This document shows, one piece after another, positions 1-5,766 of a DNA stretch of 7,222 bases. The notes under the pieces were generated by a model. The model was not told the DNA's origin and made no database searches. It worked only from the letters and a program-made list of their open reading frames with translations. Position numbers and translations under genes: made by a program. The DNA comes from Desulfuromusa sp. Its GTDB lineage: Bacteria > Desulfobacterota > Desulfuromonadia > Desulfuromonadales > Geopsychrobacteraceae. The stretch is from the NCBI GenBank assembly GCA_023145655.1, contig JAGLDI010000204.1, positions 1 to 7,222 on the forward strand, read 5' to 3'. Numbering within the stretch: the first letter of the stretch is position 1; each line of letters opens with the position of its first letter.

Positions 1-482
1 TAGGGGAGAGCATGCCCCAGCATGATTGGTGGTGGACTATCAAACCCCTCGACCAATAGACCACACTCATCGTTAATGGAAAGACTGAAAGGGCCACGAA
101 TTCGTTCCATCCCTTTCTGCCGTAACCATTTTTCGGCAGTTTCGAATAATGCATGGAAAGTTTCCTGATTATCCTCTGCCTCCAAAAGGCCGAAAAAGCC
201 AGTTGCGTCGTGATAGCGTTGCAGGTGGAGCTGGTCAATCTGGGCTGAAATTCTCCCGACCACCTGTTTCCCTCGGCAGGCAATCCAGGCTTGAAATTCA
301 GCATGCTCAAAATAGGGATTTTTTGCTGAAAGGTGCCATTTCCTTTCAAATATCAGAGGTGGAACCCAACAGGGGTCTGAGTCATACAGTGTCCATGGTA
401 GCTTAATGAACTTCTGCAACAGGCGGGATCCTTCCACCGGTATGATTTGTAATTTTTCCAGGTTTTGCTTTTCATTTGGCAT
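1..482 (-). CDS. bcerS: Bacterial ceramide synthase-like N-acyltransferase (bCerS family), N-terminal part, cut by the window edge
   Basis: Reading the minus strand from the ATG at 482-480 gives 160 open codons that run off the left edge. The start is fixed by an in-frame TAA at 497-495 with no other start codon between; the ribosome site is weak (CAGGCG, 6-11 bases upstream). Recognisable family patterns are FIKLPWTLYDSDPCWVPPL (residues 25-43), NPYFEHAEF (55-63), VVGRISAQID (74-83), TGFFGLLEAED (94-104) and RGPFSLSINDECGLLVEGFD (129-148). These resemble the GNAT-related proteins often annotated only as N-acetyltransferase or YghO-like. In Caulobacter a member of this family, bCerS, N-acylates 3-oxo-sphinganine during ceramide synthesis. 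The family is usually near 380-400 residues, so over half is missing here. The gene lies divergently from the other ceramide genes. Family placement is from memory of the pattern, strongly supported by context; the acyl donor and exact substrate cannot be read from this fragment. Confidence 0.8.
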   Translation of the reverse strand, partial: MPNEKQNLEKLQIIPVEGSRLLQKFIKLPWTLYDSDPCWVPPLIFERKWHLSAKNPYFEHAEFQAWIACRGKQVVGRISAQIDQLHLQRYHDATGFFGLLEAEDNQETFHALFETAEKWLRQKGMERIRGPFSLSINDECGLLVEGFDSPPPIMLGHALP

Positions 483-680
483 TGAATCGCCTGATTAGAT
501 AATCAATTAATTTGTTTGCTCTTGATTGAAAAACGTTAAAAATCGCCAGGGAGAAGGATAAATCAGCCCGGAGACTGCGAGAAGATTTGACCAATTGAAT
601 ATTACTTGAAACGCAGTTAACATGTAAGTCATTTTTAACCGGGGGGTTGTTGCCGGACTTCGGTGAGGAGAGGTGAGTCG
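483..680. promoter_or_regulatory. Divergent intergenic spacer between the bCerS-like and HIT genes
   Basis: This 198-bp, partly AT-rich spacer must carry the start signals for both divergent genes. I see a 12-bp dyad GATTAGATAATC (493-504), eleven bases upstream of the minus-strand ATG. I also see AACCGGGGGGTT (637-648) close to the HIT gene, and a TTGACC element (587-592) that lacks a good -10 box at the right distance on the plus strand. No convincing promoter can be named for either direction, so this is a location inference rather than a motif-based call. Confidence 0.4.
666..676 (+). promoter_or_regulatory. Strong purine-rich ribosome binding site of the HIT gene
   Basis: AGGAGAGGTGA ends four bases before the ATG at 681. 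Its AGGAG core (666-670) lies ten bases upstream and its GGTGA (672-676) four bases upstream. This supports ATG 681 over the in-frame GTG at 663, which would begin inside the site, and over ATG 693. Confidence 0.7.
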
Positions 681-1115
681 ATGAATGCCACAATGAAAAA
701 ATTTGGTTATCCAGAAACCCTGATTAAAGATTACCGCCACTGGGTTGTATTGTTGCGTCCTCAACAGGTGACGTTGGGGGCACTTGTTCTTATCTGCAAA
801 GATGATGTTGATACCTTTTCAAAGATAAGTCGCGAAGCTTTTTCAGAGTTAAAAGAGGTGACGATGGCAATAGAGCAAAGCCTTGAAGAGTGCTTTGCCC
901 ACGACAAAATTAATTATTTGATGTTGATGATGGTTGATCGCGATGTCCATTTTCACGTATTGCCCCGTTATGCTCAAACGCAGCGATTTGGTCAGTGTGA
1001 GTTCTCCGATCCCGGTTGGCCGGGGCCACCGGATCTGACCCGGGGTGCTGAAGCTGGCGAGGTCGTGACCCGGCAGCTCATTCGAGAGCTACAGAAATTT
1101 TTTACTGGAGAGTGA
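681..1115 (+). CDS. HIT-family (histidine triad-like) nucleotidyl hydrolase or transferase
   Basis: The 144-residue product has the size and order of a single-domain HIT protein. The sequence from about DYRHWVVLLRPQQVTLGALV (17-36) forms the core beta strands. A helix follows with FSELKEVTMAIEQSLEE (54-70), then INYLMLMMVDRDVHFHVLPRY (the motif region within 77-97). HIT enzymes cleave or transfer the nucleotidyl group of compounds such as Ap4A, adenosine phosphoramidates or aminoacyl/acyl adenylates, using the middle His of His-x-His-x-His. Here the triad reads Asp88-Val-His90-Phe-His92: the presumed nucleophile and last His are kept, but the first His is Asp. The protein is soluble, with no signal peptide or membrane segment. 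It lies between the divergent bCerS-like gene and the ceramide operon, 338 bp ahead of the acyl-adenylate-forming enzyme. The substrate is unknown; clearing stray acyl-AMP is speculation. The family call is good. Confidence 0.85.
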   Translation: MNATMKKFGYPETLIKDYRHWVVLLRPQQVTLGALVLICKDDVDTFSKISREAFSELKEVTMAIEQSLEECFAHDKINYLMLMMVDRDVHFHVLPRYAQTQRFGQCEFSDPGWPGPPDLTRGAEAGEVVTRQLIRELQKFFTGE

Positions 1116-1161
1116 TAGCTGAGAGATATTCAGTGCAATAGCAGGGCAGGATTTTGTGCTT

Positions 1162-1196
1162 AAAAGGTTGATAGTACTATCCTTTTGTCGCAAAAG
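1162..1196 (+). repeat. Two overlapping inverted repeats (candidate operator, enhancer site or weak terminator)
   Basis: The first repeat pairs AAAAGG (1162-1167) with CCTTTT (1181-1186) around a core that contains the perfect 12-bp palindrome GATAGTACTATC (1170-1181). The second, CTTTTG-TCG-CAAAAG (1182-1196), uses most of the same CTTTT bases as its left arm, so as RNA the two stems exclude each other. It starts 47 bp after the HIT stop codon and about 217-250 bp upstream of the predicted sigma-54 start site. Function unknown. It could bind a regulator, act as a weak terminator, or switch between two structures. Confidence 0.5.
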
Positions 1197-1282
1197 TTGC
1201 TATACGTGCTTGGTTATGAAGGCTGAAGTAGTTTTTTATGTGTTAAATCGCAGAAGCTCTCCAAAATTACCAAACTGGTTTC

Positions 1283-1300
1283 TGTGGTGGTATTGCCACA
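1283..1300 (+). promoter_or_regulatory. Imperfect dyad TGTGG-N8-CCACA, candidate activator site
   Basis: The 18-bp element has perfect 5-bp arms (1283-1287 and 1296-1300) and lies about 113-130 bp upstream of the predicted sigma-54 start site. That is the usual distance for an upstream enhancer bound by a sigma-54 activator. The arm symmetry is seen directly; binding is inference, and a 5-bp dyad can arise by chance. Confidence 0.3.
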
Positions 1301-1385
1301 TATTGTCGGTATAAATGCAACAAAGTATGTACTTGAATTTCATGAGAAATTAGCTATCCACTTAATATATTTGGATTTCTGAATG

Positions 1386-1402
1386 TTGGCACTAACCTTG
1401 CT
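1386..1402 (+). promoter_or_regulatory. Sigma-54 (RpoN) -24/-12 promoter of the ceramide operon
   Basis: TTGGCAC (1386-1392), five bases, then TTGCT (1398-1402) matches the -24/-12 consensus YTGGCACG-N4-TTGCW at every defined base except the weakly conserved G (T at 1393). The flanks also fit the extended consensus: purines at 1383 and 1385, and T at 1405. The invariant GG (1388-1389) and GC (1400-1401) are spaced exactly twelve apart. The predicted start is near 1413, leaving a leader of about 40 bases before ATG 1454. Such promoters need an ATP-driven enhancer-binding protein, which is not encoded in this window. Confidence 0.8.
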
Positions 1403-1426
1403 CTTTATGCTAACTCTCACTATAAT
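1398..1426 (+). promoter_or_regulatory. Possible sigma-70 promoter overlapping the sigma-54 site
   Basis: A perfect TATAAT (1421-1426) lies 17 bp downstream of TTGCTC (1398-1403), which matches the -35 consensus at three of six bases. Its start site would be near 1433, about 20 bases from ATG 1454. The -35 half overlaps the sigma-54 -12 element, so the two polymerases would compete. The region is AT-rich, so a chance TATAAT is possible. Confidence 0.4.
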
Positions 1427-1453
1427 ATTAACCGCTAATTCAAATTGGATAAA

Positions 1454-3235
1454 ATGAATACTCTTAATCCTACTCCTACAGAAAGCCATATTGCGCTTCG
1501 GAATGCAGACTTTCCTAATCTGGCAGCAGCGCTTGATTATGCTGCCAAGGGGGACAGTGGTTTTAACTTCTACGATGGCCGGGGAAAGCTTCATGCGACG
1601 CTTTCCTATTCTGAATTGCGCCAAGAAGCACAGATTCTGGCAAGACGCCTGCTTGGTCTGCAGCTGGGAAGAGGGGCACGAGTTGCCATCGTCGCGGAAA
1701 CCCATCCGGATTTCCCGCGATTCTTTTTTGCCTGTCAATATGCCGGGTTAACACCGGTTCCGTTGCCGGCCTCAATTCATCTGGGTGGGCACAAGGCTTA
1801 CGTTGAGCAATTACAAGGTCTGTTGGAAAAAAGTCATGCCAGTGTTGCGGTTGCGCCAGTAGAGTTCTTGCCCTATCTGCAGGAAGCGACCAAAAATCTG
1901 AAGCTGGAATTGGTTGGCACTCCCCAGGTATTTGATGATCTTGAAGAACAATTGGTTGAGCTCCGTCCGCTACAAGCTGAAGAAGCAGCTTACCTCCAAT
2001 ATACCTCTGGAAGTACTCGTTTTCCGCGGGGGGTGATGGTCAGTGAAGCGGCAGTGATGCACAATCTTGCTGGAATCACTAAAGATGGGCTTAAAGTTCG
2101 TCAGGGTGACAGATGTGTTTCCTGGCTTCCCTATTATCATGATATGGGGTTGGTCGGGTTTGTTCTGGCTCCTTTGGCGGCACAGCTTTCAGTTGACTAT
2201 CTGGCAACCCGTGATTTTGCCATGCGGCCACGGCTCTGGCTGGGTTTAATGAGCAATAATCGCGGAACCATCTCCTTTGGCCCCCCCTTTGGTTATGAGT
2301 TGAGTTCGCGTCGAGTTCGTCTGGATAGCGCAAAACCGTTTGACCTCAGTGCCTGGCGGGTTGCCGGAGTTGGGGCAGAAACAATTCAGGTTGAAATTTT
2401 AGATGCTTTTGCTGAGAAATTGGCCCCCTTTGGTTTTAATCGTAAGGCTTTTGTTGCCAGTTATGGCATGGCTGAATGTTCACTTGCTGTCAGCTTTGCC
2501 CCGATTGACCTGGGAATTGAGGTAGATGAAATAGATGCGGAGCATTTATCGGCGTACCAGGAAGCTTTGCCTATCACCGACAACTCTGGTAAAAATTCTG
2601 CAGGGTGTCGTACTAAAAAATTGGTCAATTGTGGGATTCCATTACCTGGCCATGAAATTGTTATTCGTGATGAATCTGGACAGCTTCTGTCGGATCGGAA
2701 ATGTGGAATTATTCATGTCCGGGGACCAAGTGTCATGAGTGGCTATTTTGCTGACCCTGTTGCAACGGATCGGGTGCTTTCTGCTGACGGGTGGTTGAAC
2801 ACTGGAGATATCGGCTATCTTTGTAGTGGAAGCTTGATGATCACCGGTCGGGAAAAAGATATGATCATTATCAATGGTCGTAACTTCTGGCCTCAGGACT
2901 TGGAGTTCCATGCAGAGCAGCAACCTGAGATCAGACCCGGAGATGCTTCGGCAATTTCGGTTACCGCTGATAATGGTTTGGAAATCGCTGTTATGGTTGT
3001 CCAATACCGTGAAATAGACGAGAACAAACGTAATGAACTGTCAGCTCGCCTTACCCGTATTATCCGCGAGGAAATTGGGATTAACTGTGTTATCGAGCTG
3101 GTTCCTGCACACACTCTTCCTCGTACCTCTTCGGGAAAGCTTTCCCGTGCTGGCACCCAGCGCGATTATTTGAGCCGTCAGAAAGAGCAGGCAACCAATG
3201 GGGCTGCATCTCTACCCCTTGCTGCGGTTGTGTAG
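1454..3235 (+). CDS. FAAL-like fatty acyl-AMP ligase / acyl-ACP synthetase of ceramide synthesis
   Basis: The 593-residue protein is a full-length member of the ANL adenylating superfamily. It activates a fatty acid with ATP to acyl-AMP and probably transfers it to the carrier protein encoded at 4241. Visible motifs are the ATP loop YTSGSTRFPRGV (183-194), LPYYHDMGLVG, YGMAEC (337-342), LNTGD (448-452), GREKD (465-469), GRNFWPQDLE (475-484) and PRTSSGKLSR (556-565) with catalytic Lys562. Arg after TSGST and GRNxxPQDxE are marks of fatty acyl-AMP ligases that feed carrier proteins, rather than of acyl-CoA synthetases. In Caulobacter an acyl-ACP synthetase occupies the same neighbourhood of the ceramide genes. 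ATG 1454 is preferred to the in-frame TTG at 1445; the ribosome site (TTGGAT) is poor. It is the first gene of the operon, 52 bp ahead of the reductase gene. The last ~25 residues are low-complexity and Ala-rich. Chain-length preference cannot be read. Confidence 0.88.
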   Translation: MNTLNPTPTESHIALRNADFPNLAAALDYAAKGDSGFNFYDGRGKLHATLSYSELRQEAQILARRLLGLQLGRGARVAIVAETHPDFPRFFFACQYAGLTPVPLPASIHLGGHKAYVEQLQGLLEKSHASVAVAPVEFLPYLQEATKNLKLELVGTPQVFDDLEEQLVELRPLQAEEAAYLQYTSGSTRFPRGVMVSEAAVMHNLAGITKDGLKVRQGDRCVSWLPYYHDMGLVGFVLAPLAAQLSVDYLATRDFAMRPRLWLGLMSNNRGTISFGPPFGYELSSRRVRLDSAKPFDLSAWRVAGVGAETIQVEILDAFAEKLAPFGFNRKAFVASYGMAECSLAVSFAPIDLGIEVDEIDAEHLSAYQEALPITDNSGKNSAGCRTKKLVNCGIPLPGHEIVIRDESGQLLSDRKCGIIHVRGPSVMSGYFADPVATDRVLSADGWLNTGDIGYLCSGSLMITGREKDMIIINGRNFWPQDLEFHAEQQPEIRPGDASAISVTADNGLEIAVMVVQYREIDENKRNELSARLTRIIREEIGINCVIELVPAHTLPRTSSGKLSRAGTQRDYLSRQKEQATNGAASLPLAAVV

Positions 3236-3287
3236 CTACGGGCAAATTAACCTTATCTTGCTGTCCCCTGTAAAACGACGATAAATC

Positions 3288-4208
3288 ATGACAACAATTG
3301 CACTCACAGGGGCGACTGGATTCATCGGTCAGGTCTTACTTAAGCATCTAACTAATCAGGGTTTTTACGTTAAAGCACTCTACCGCCCCGGTTCTTCCTC
3401 TCCTAATAAAGCTTTAAATTCAGTTGAATGGATTGCCGGTGCCCTTGAGGATGAAGGTAGCCTGCGTACTCTGGTTACCGATGTTGATGTGGTTGTCCAC
3501 TGTGCTGGGGCTGTCCGTGGTGCCACTCTGGAACATTTCAAGAAAATCAATACGGCAGGAGTTAAAAGACTGCTTCAGGTCGCTATTGAGCAAGGGGTGC
3601 CCCGTTTTTTATTAATATCTTCTCTGGCAGCCAGAGAGCCCTCTCTCTCATCTTATGCTTTAAGTAAAAAGCTGGGTGAGGATGCTTTGTCTGAATATCG
3701 TGATAAAATTTCCTGGAATATTCTTCGACCTCCTGCTGTTTATGGCCCGGGAGACCGTGAGATGCAGCCACTTCTAAAGCTGCTTCGGCGGGGCTTTGTT
3801 CCTGTTGTCGGCAGTAAGAGTGGGCGCTTTTCACTTCTTTATGTCGATGACTTGGCGGCGGCAGTGGTCTGCCTGCTTTGTTCTGAAAGAACAGTTAATG
3901 GTCAATCTTTTGAGTTGCACGATGGGCATCCCAATGGCTATACTTGGGGGGAAATTGCGGCGATTGCAACCCGTCTTAACGGTAAAACCGCCCGCTGTTT
4001 TTCGCTCCCCCGTGGATTGATATCAATGGTCAGTCAAATCAATATCAGAGCGGCCAATCTATTTGGTTATCAGCCGATGTTGACCCCGGGGAAGGTGCGA
4101 GAGCTTTTCCACCCCGATTGGGTTAGCGATAACGACAGAATTAGTCAAGCGATTGACTGGCAACCTGAAACTTTATTTCATGATGGAATGAAACGTCTTT
4201 TTTATTAA
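3288..4208 (+). CDS. cerR: NAD(P)-dependent SDR reductase, ceramide reductase-like (CerR)
   Basis: The 306-residue protein is an extended short-chain dehydrogenase/epimerase. It has the N-terminal nucleotide-binding loop GATGFIG (8-14), HCAGAVRG (71-78), catalytic Ser111/Ser112, Tyr123-Ala-Leu-Ser-Lys127 (the YxxxK pair), RPPAVYGPGD (148-157) and YVDDLA (185-190). Such sequences are usually annotated as NAD-dependent epimerase/dehydratase. Its place between the acyl-ACP synthetase and the ACP/serine palmitoyltransferase pair matches CerR of Caulobacter. CerR reduces the 3-oxo group after N-acylation, giving dihydroceramide, the reverse of the eukaryotic step order. The function is therefore from context; the sequence alone would also allow a sugar-nucleotide epimerase. 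Start ATG 3288 follows a weak ribosome site, and the GATGFIG motif sits at the usual distance from it. No membrane segment is evident. Confidence 0.83.
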   Translation: MTTIALTGATGFIGQVLLKHLTNQGFYVKALYRPGSSSPNKALNSVEWIAGALEDEGSLRTLVTDVDVVVHCAGAVRGATLEHFKKINTAGVKRLLQVAIEQGVPRFLLISSLAAREPSLSSYALSKKLGEDALSEYRDKISWNILRPPAVYGPGDREMQPLLKLLRRGFVPVVGSKSGRFSLLYVDDLAAAVVCLLCSERTVNGQSFELHDGHPNGYTWGEIAAIATRLNGKTARCFSLPRGLISMVSQINIRAANLFGYQPMLTPGKVRELFHPDWVSDNDRISQAIDWQPETLFHDGMKRLFY

Positions 4209-4240
4209 AGAACCTTTTGATCACTGGAGTTCTAAGAAAT

Positions 4241-4495
4241 ATGACAACCCTGCAATATGATGCCATCTTTCAGCAGATTGAAGCGCTGCTTCTAGAATAT
4301 GCCCAGTTGCAGGTGCCGATTCAGGATGATACGGATTTGATCAATGATCTCGGTTTTGACTCGTTAAAACTTATGGAGATGTTGGAAGAAGTTGAAGATA
4401 TTTTTGACATCACCTATCCGTTGAATGACCTGTCAAACCTGCATACCGTCAAAGATTTTGTATTGCAGATCCAGCAGATCGTCGGGGGTGAATAA
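4241..4495 (+). CDS. acpR: Dedicated acyl carrier protein for sphingolipid synthesis
   Basis: The 84-residue acidic protein has the classic carrier motif LGFDSLKLMEMLEEVEDIF (37-55), with Ser41 as the attachment point for 4'-phosphopantetheine. Size and four-helix pattern are those of a stand-alone ACP. It most likely accepts the acyl chain from the FAAL-like enzyme and presents it to serine palmitoyltransferase; specialised ACPs with this job are known in Caulobacter and relatives. ATG 4241 is preferred over the in-frame TTG at 4217 because GGAG (4226-4229) lies eleven bases upstream and the first helix then begins normally. The stop codon TAA shares its last A with the ATG of the next gene, a sign of coupled translation. 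The modifying phosphopantetheinyl transferase is not in the window. Confidence 0.9.
   Translation: MTTLQYDAIFQQIEALLLEYAQLQVPIQDDTDLINDLGFDSLKLMEMLEEVEDIFDITYPLNDLSNLHTVKDFVLQIQQIVGGE
4484..4491 (+). promoter_or_regulatory. Ribosome binding site of serine palmitoyltransferase inside the ACP gene
   Basis: GGGGGTGA lies within the last codons of the ACP gene, ending three bases before ATG 4495. Together with the TAATG stop/start overlap it indicates coupled translation of the carrier protein and serine palmitoyltransferase, and it fixes the start. Confidence 0.6.
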
Positions 4496-5688
4496 TGGGG
4501 CTTCTGGATAAATTAGATACAATCGCCGCCACCCGGGAAACTTTGTTGCCGGAAGGGATCAATCCTTTTGATGTTGTTATTGAGGAAATTCATTCTGCGA
4601 CCGAGGGGACGATCGATGGTCATCGGGTGGTTCTGGCTGGAACCAACAACTATCTCGGTTTAACTTTTCACCCAAGCTGCATAGAGGCCGCTCGGGAGAC
4701 CCTGCTTAGCGAAGGAACCGGAACAACCGGATCACGCATGGCCAATGGCACTTTTTCTGGACACAGTGCCCTGGAAAAAGAGCTGGCCATTTTTTATGAC
4801 TGCAGCAGTGCGATTGTTTTTTCAACCGGCTTTGTCACAAATCTCGGTGCGATTTCATCTCTGGCCGGACCGGGAGATGTCATTGTTCTGGATGCCGACT
4901 CACATGCAAGTATCTATGATGCCTGCAGGATGAGCGGTGCTGAAATGATCCGTTTTCGCCATAACAATATGGTTGATCTGGAAAAGAAACTCAGCCGGCT
5001 GGGTCCAAAATGTAAAAATACCCTGATTATTGCTGAAGGGATCTACAGTATGTTGGGGGATTGTGCTCCGCTGGTGGAAATTGCTGCCCTGAAGAGAAAA
5101 TATGGAGCTTGGTTGATGGTTGATGAAGCTCACTCTATGGGGGTTTTGGGTGAGCACGGCCGTGGCTTGGCTGAGGCTGTTGGTGTTGAGAAGGATGTTG
5201 ACTTCACGGTTGGTACTTTCAGTAAAAGTCTCGGATCCATTGGCGGTTACTGTGTCAGCAATCATCGTAAGCTTGATCTGATTCGTTACATCAGTCGTTC
5301 ATACGTATTTACTGCGTCACCATCTCCCGCAACCATTTCATCGGTTCGAGAAGCTTTAAAAGTTATCAGTGCCGAGCCACAGCTGCGGATAAAATTGTGG
5401 GAAAATGTTGATCAACTCTACCGGGGACTGGAGCGATTAGGTTTTGAGCTTGGTTCTGATCCAAGTCCGATTGTCGCGATCCGTGTTCCAACCAAAGAGA
5501 ATGCCCTGTTCGCTTGGAAAGCAATCCTGGATAAGGGGATTTATGTCAATCTGGTGTTTCCCCCTGCGGCACCCGCAGGGTTATCTCTGTTACGTTGCAG
5601 TATCAGTGCTGCCCATACCCCCGAACAGATCAACTTTATTCTGAAAACTTTTGCCGACCTGAAACCGATGATGACGGACGCAATATAG
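4495..5688 (+). CDS. spt: Serine palmitoyltransferase, PLP-dependent (alpha-oxoamine synthase family)
   Basis: The 397-residue enzyme catalyses the first committed step: decarboxylative condensation of L-serine with an acyl thioester to give 3-oxo-sphinganine. It is a full-length alpha-oxoamine synthase with AGTNNYLGLTFHP (48-60), GTGTTGSRMANGT (74-86), DADSHASIYDACR (133-145, His137 stacking on the cofactor), VDEAHSMGVLGEHGRG (209-224, Asp210 contacting the pyridine ring), GTFSKSLGSIGG (240-251, Lys244 forming the Schiff base) and LLRCSISAAHT (365-375, Arg367 in the carboxylate-binding position). Close relatives are KBL, BioF and HemA. The N-terminal NPFDVVIEEIHSATEG and the LLRCSISAAHT region look like the soluble Sphingomonas/Caulobacter enzyme, and the ACP and CerR neighbours settle the choice. 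It lacks the membrane anchor of the eukaryotic subunits. Acyl-ACP rather than acyl-CoA as donor is inferred from the operon. Confidence 0.93.
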   Translation: MGLLDKLDTIAATRETLLPEGINPFDVVIEEIHSATEGTIDGHRVVLAGTNNYLGLTFHPSCIEAARETLLSEGTGTTGSRMANGTFSGHSALEKELAIFYDCSSAIVFSTGFVTNLGAISSLAGPGDVIVLDADSHASIYDACRMSGAEMIRFRHNNMVDLEKKLSRLGPKCKNTLIIAEGIYSMLGDCAPLVEIAALKRKYGAWLMVDEAHSMGVLGEHGRGLAEAVGVEKDVDFTVGTFSKSLGSIGGYCVSNHRKLDLIRYISRSYVFTASPSPATISSVREALKVISAEPQLRIKLWENVDQLYRGLERLGFELGSDPSPIVAIRVPTKENALFAWKAILDKGIYVNLVFPPAAPAGLSLLRCSISAAHTPEQINFILKTFADLKPMMTDAI

Positions 5689-5754
5689 TTTTTAACTGGG
5701 TTGTGTAAATACCCGACCGCAGAGAGAACCAGACGCTCCGTTATAAATTCCAAA

Positions 5755-5759
5755 AAGAG
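5755..5759 (+). promoter_or_regulatory. Ribosome binding site that decides the TTG start of the GT2 gene
   Basis: AAGAG lies seven bases upstream of TTG 5767. The alternative upstream TTG at 5701 has no purine-rich site before it and would add 22 residues unlike any GT2 N-terminus. Confidence 0.55.
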
Positions 5760-5766
5760 TCTATCG

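Larger units (their letters stand above)
1116..1453 (+). promoter_or_regulatory. Non-coding control region upstream of the ceramide operon
   Basis: This 338-bp gene-free stretch is AT-rich and carries, in order: two overlapping inverted repeats (1162-1186 and 1182-1196), an imperfect dyad with TGTGG/CCACA arms (1283-1300), a short dyad AAGTA-TG-TACTT (1323-1334), a near-consensus sigma-54 promoter (1386-1402) and a TATAAT box (1421-1426). The only small reading frame worth noting (1216-1314, 32 codons) lacks a ribosome site. No clear rho-independent terminator for the HIT gene is visible: the best hairpin is GC-poor and followed by only four T. Confidence 0.6.

Noticed and set aside
149..406. 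85-codon plus-strand frame over the bCerS-like gene
   Set aside because: It is antisense to a frame with clear family motifs, has no ribosome site and its product resembles nothing.
587..592. TTGACC as a -35 box for the HIT gene
   Set aside because: No acceptable -10 hexamer occurs 15-19 bp downstream.
1162..1186. Rho-independent terminator for the HIT gene
   Set aside because: The stem is GC-poor with an internal bulge and only four T follow, so I call it an inverted repeat and leave terminator as one option.
1216..1314. 32-codon plus-strand frame encoding a Trp-rich peptide (NWFLWWYCHIL) in the spacer
   Set aside because: There is no ribosome site before its ATG and it overlaps the dyad at 1283-1300; more likely chance in AT-rich non-coding DNA.
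1340..1738. 132-codon minus-strand frame across the promoter and the start of the acyl-ACP synthetase gene
   Set aside because: It is a shadow of a gene with intact adenylation motifs, and it would run through the promoter region; the product shows no recognisable pattern.
5698..5714. GGGT...ACCC hairpin after spt as a terminator
   Set aside because: Only four pairs around a nine-base loop and no T-run follows; it does not support separating the glycosyltransferases from the operon.
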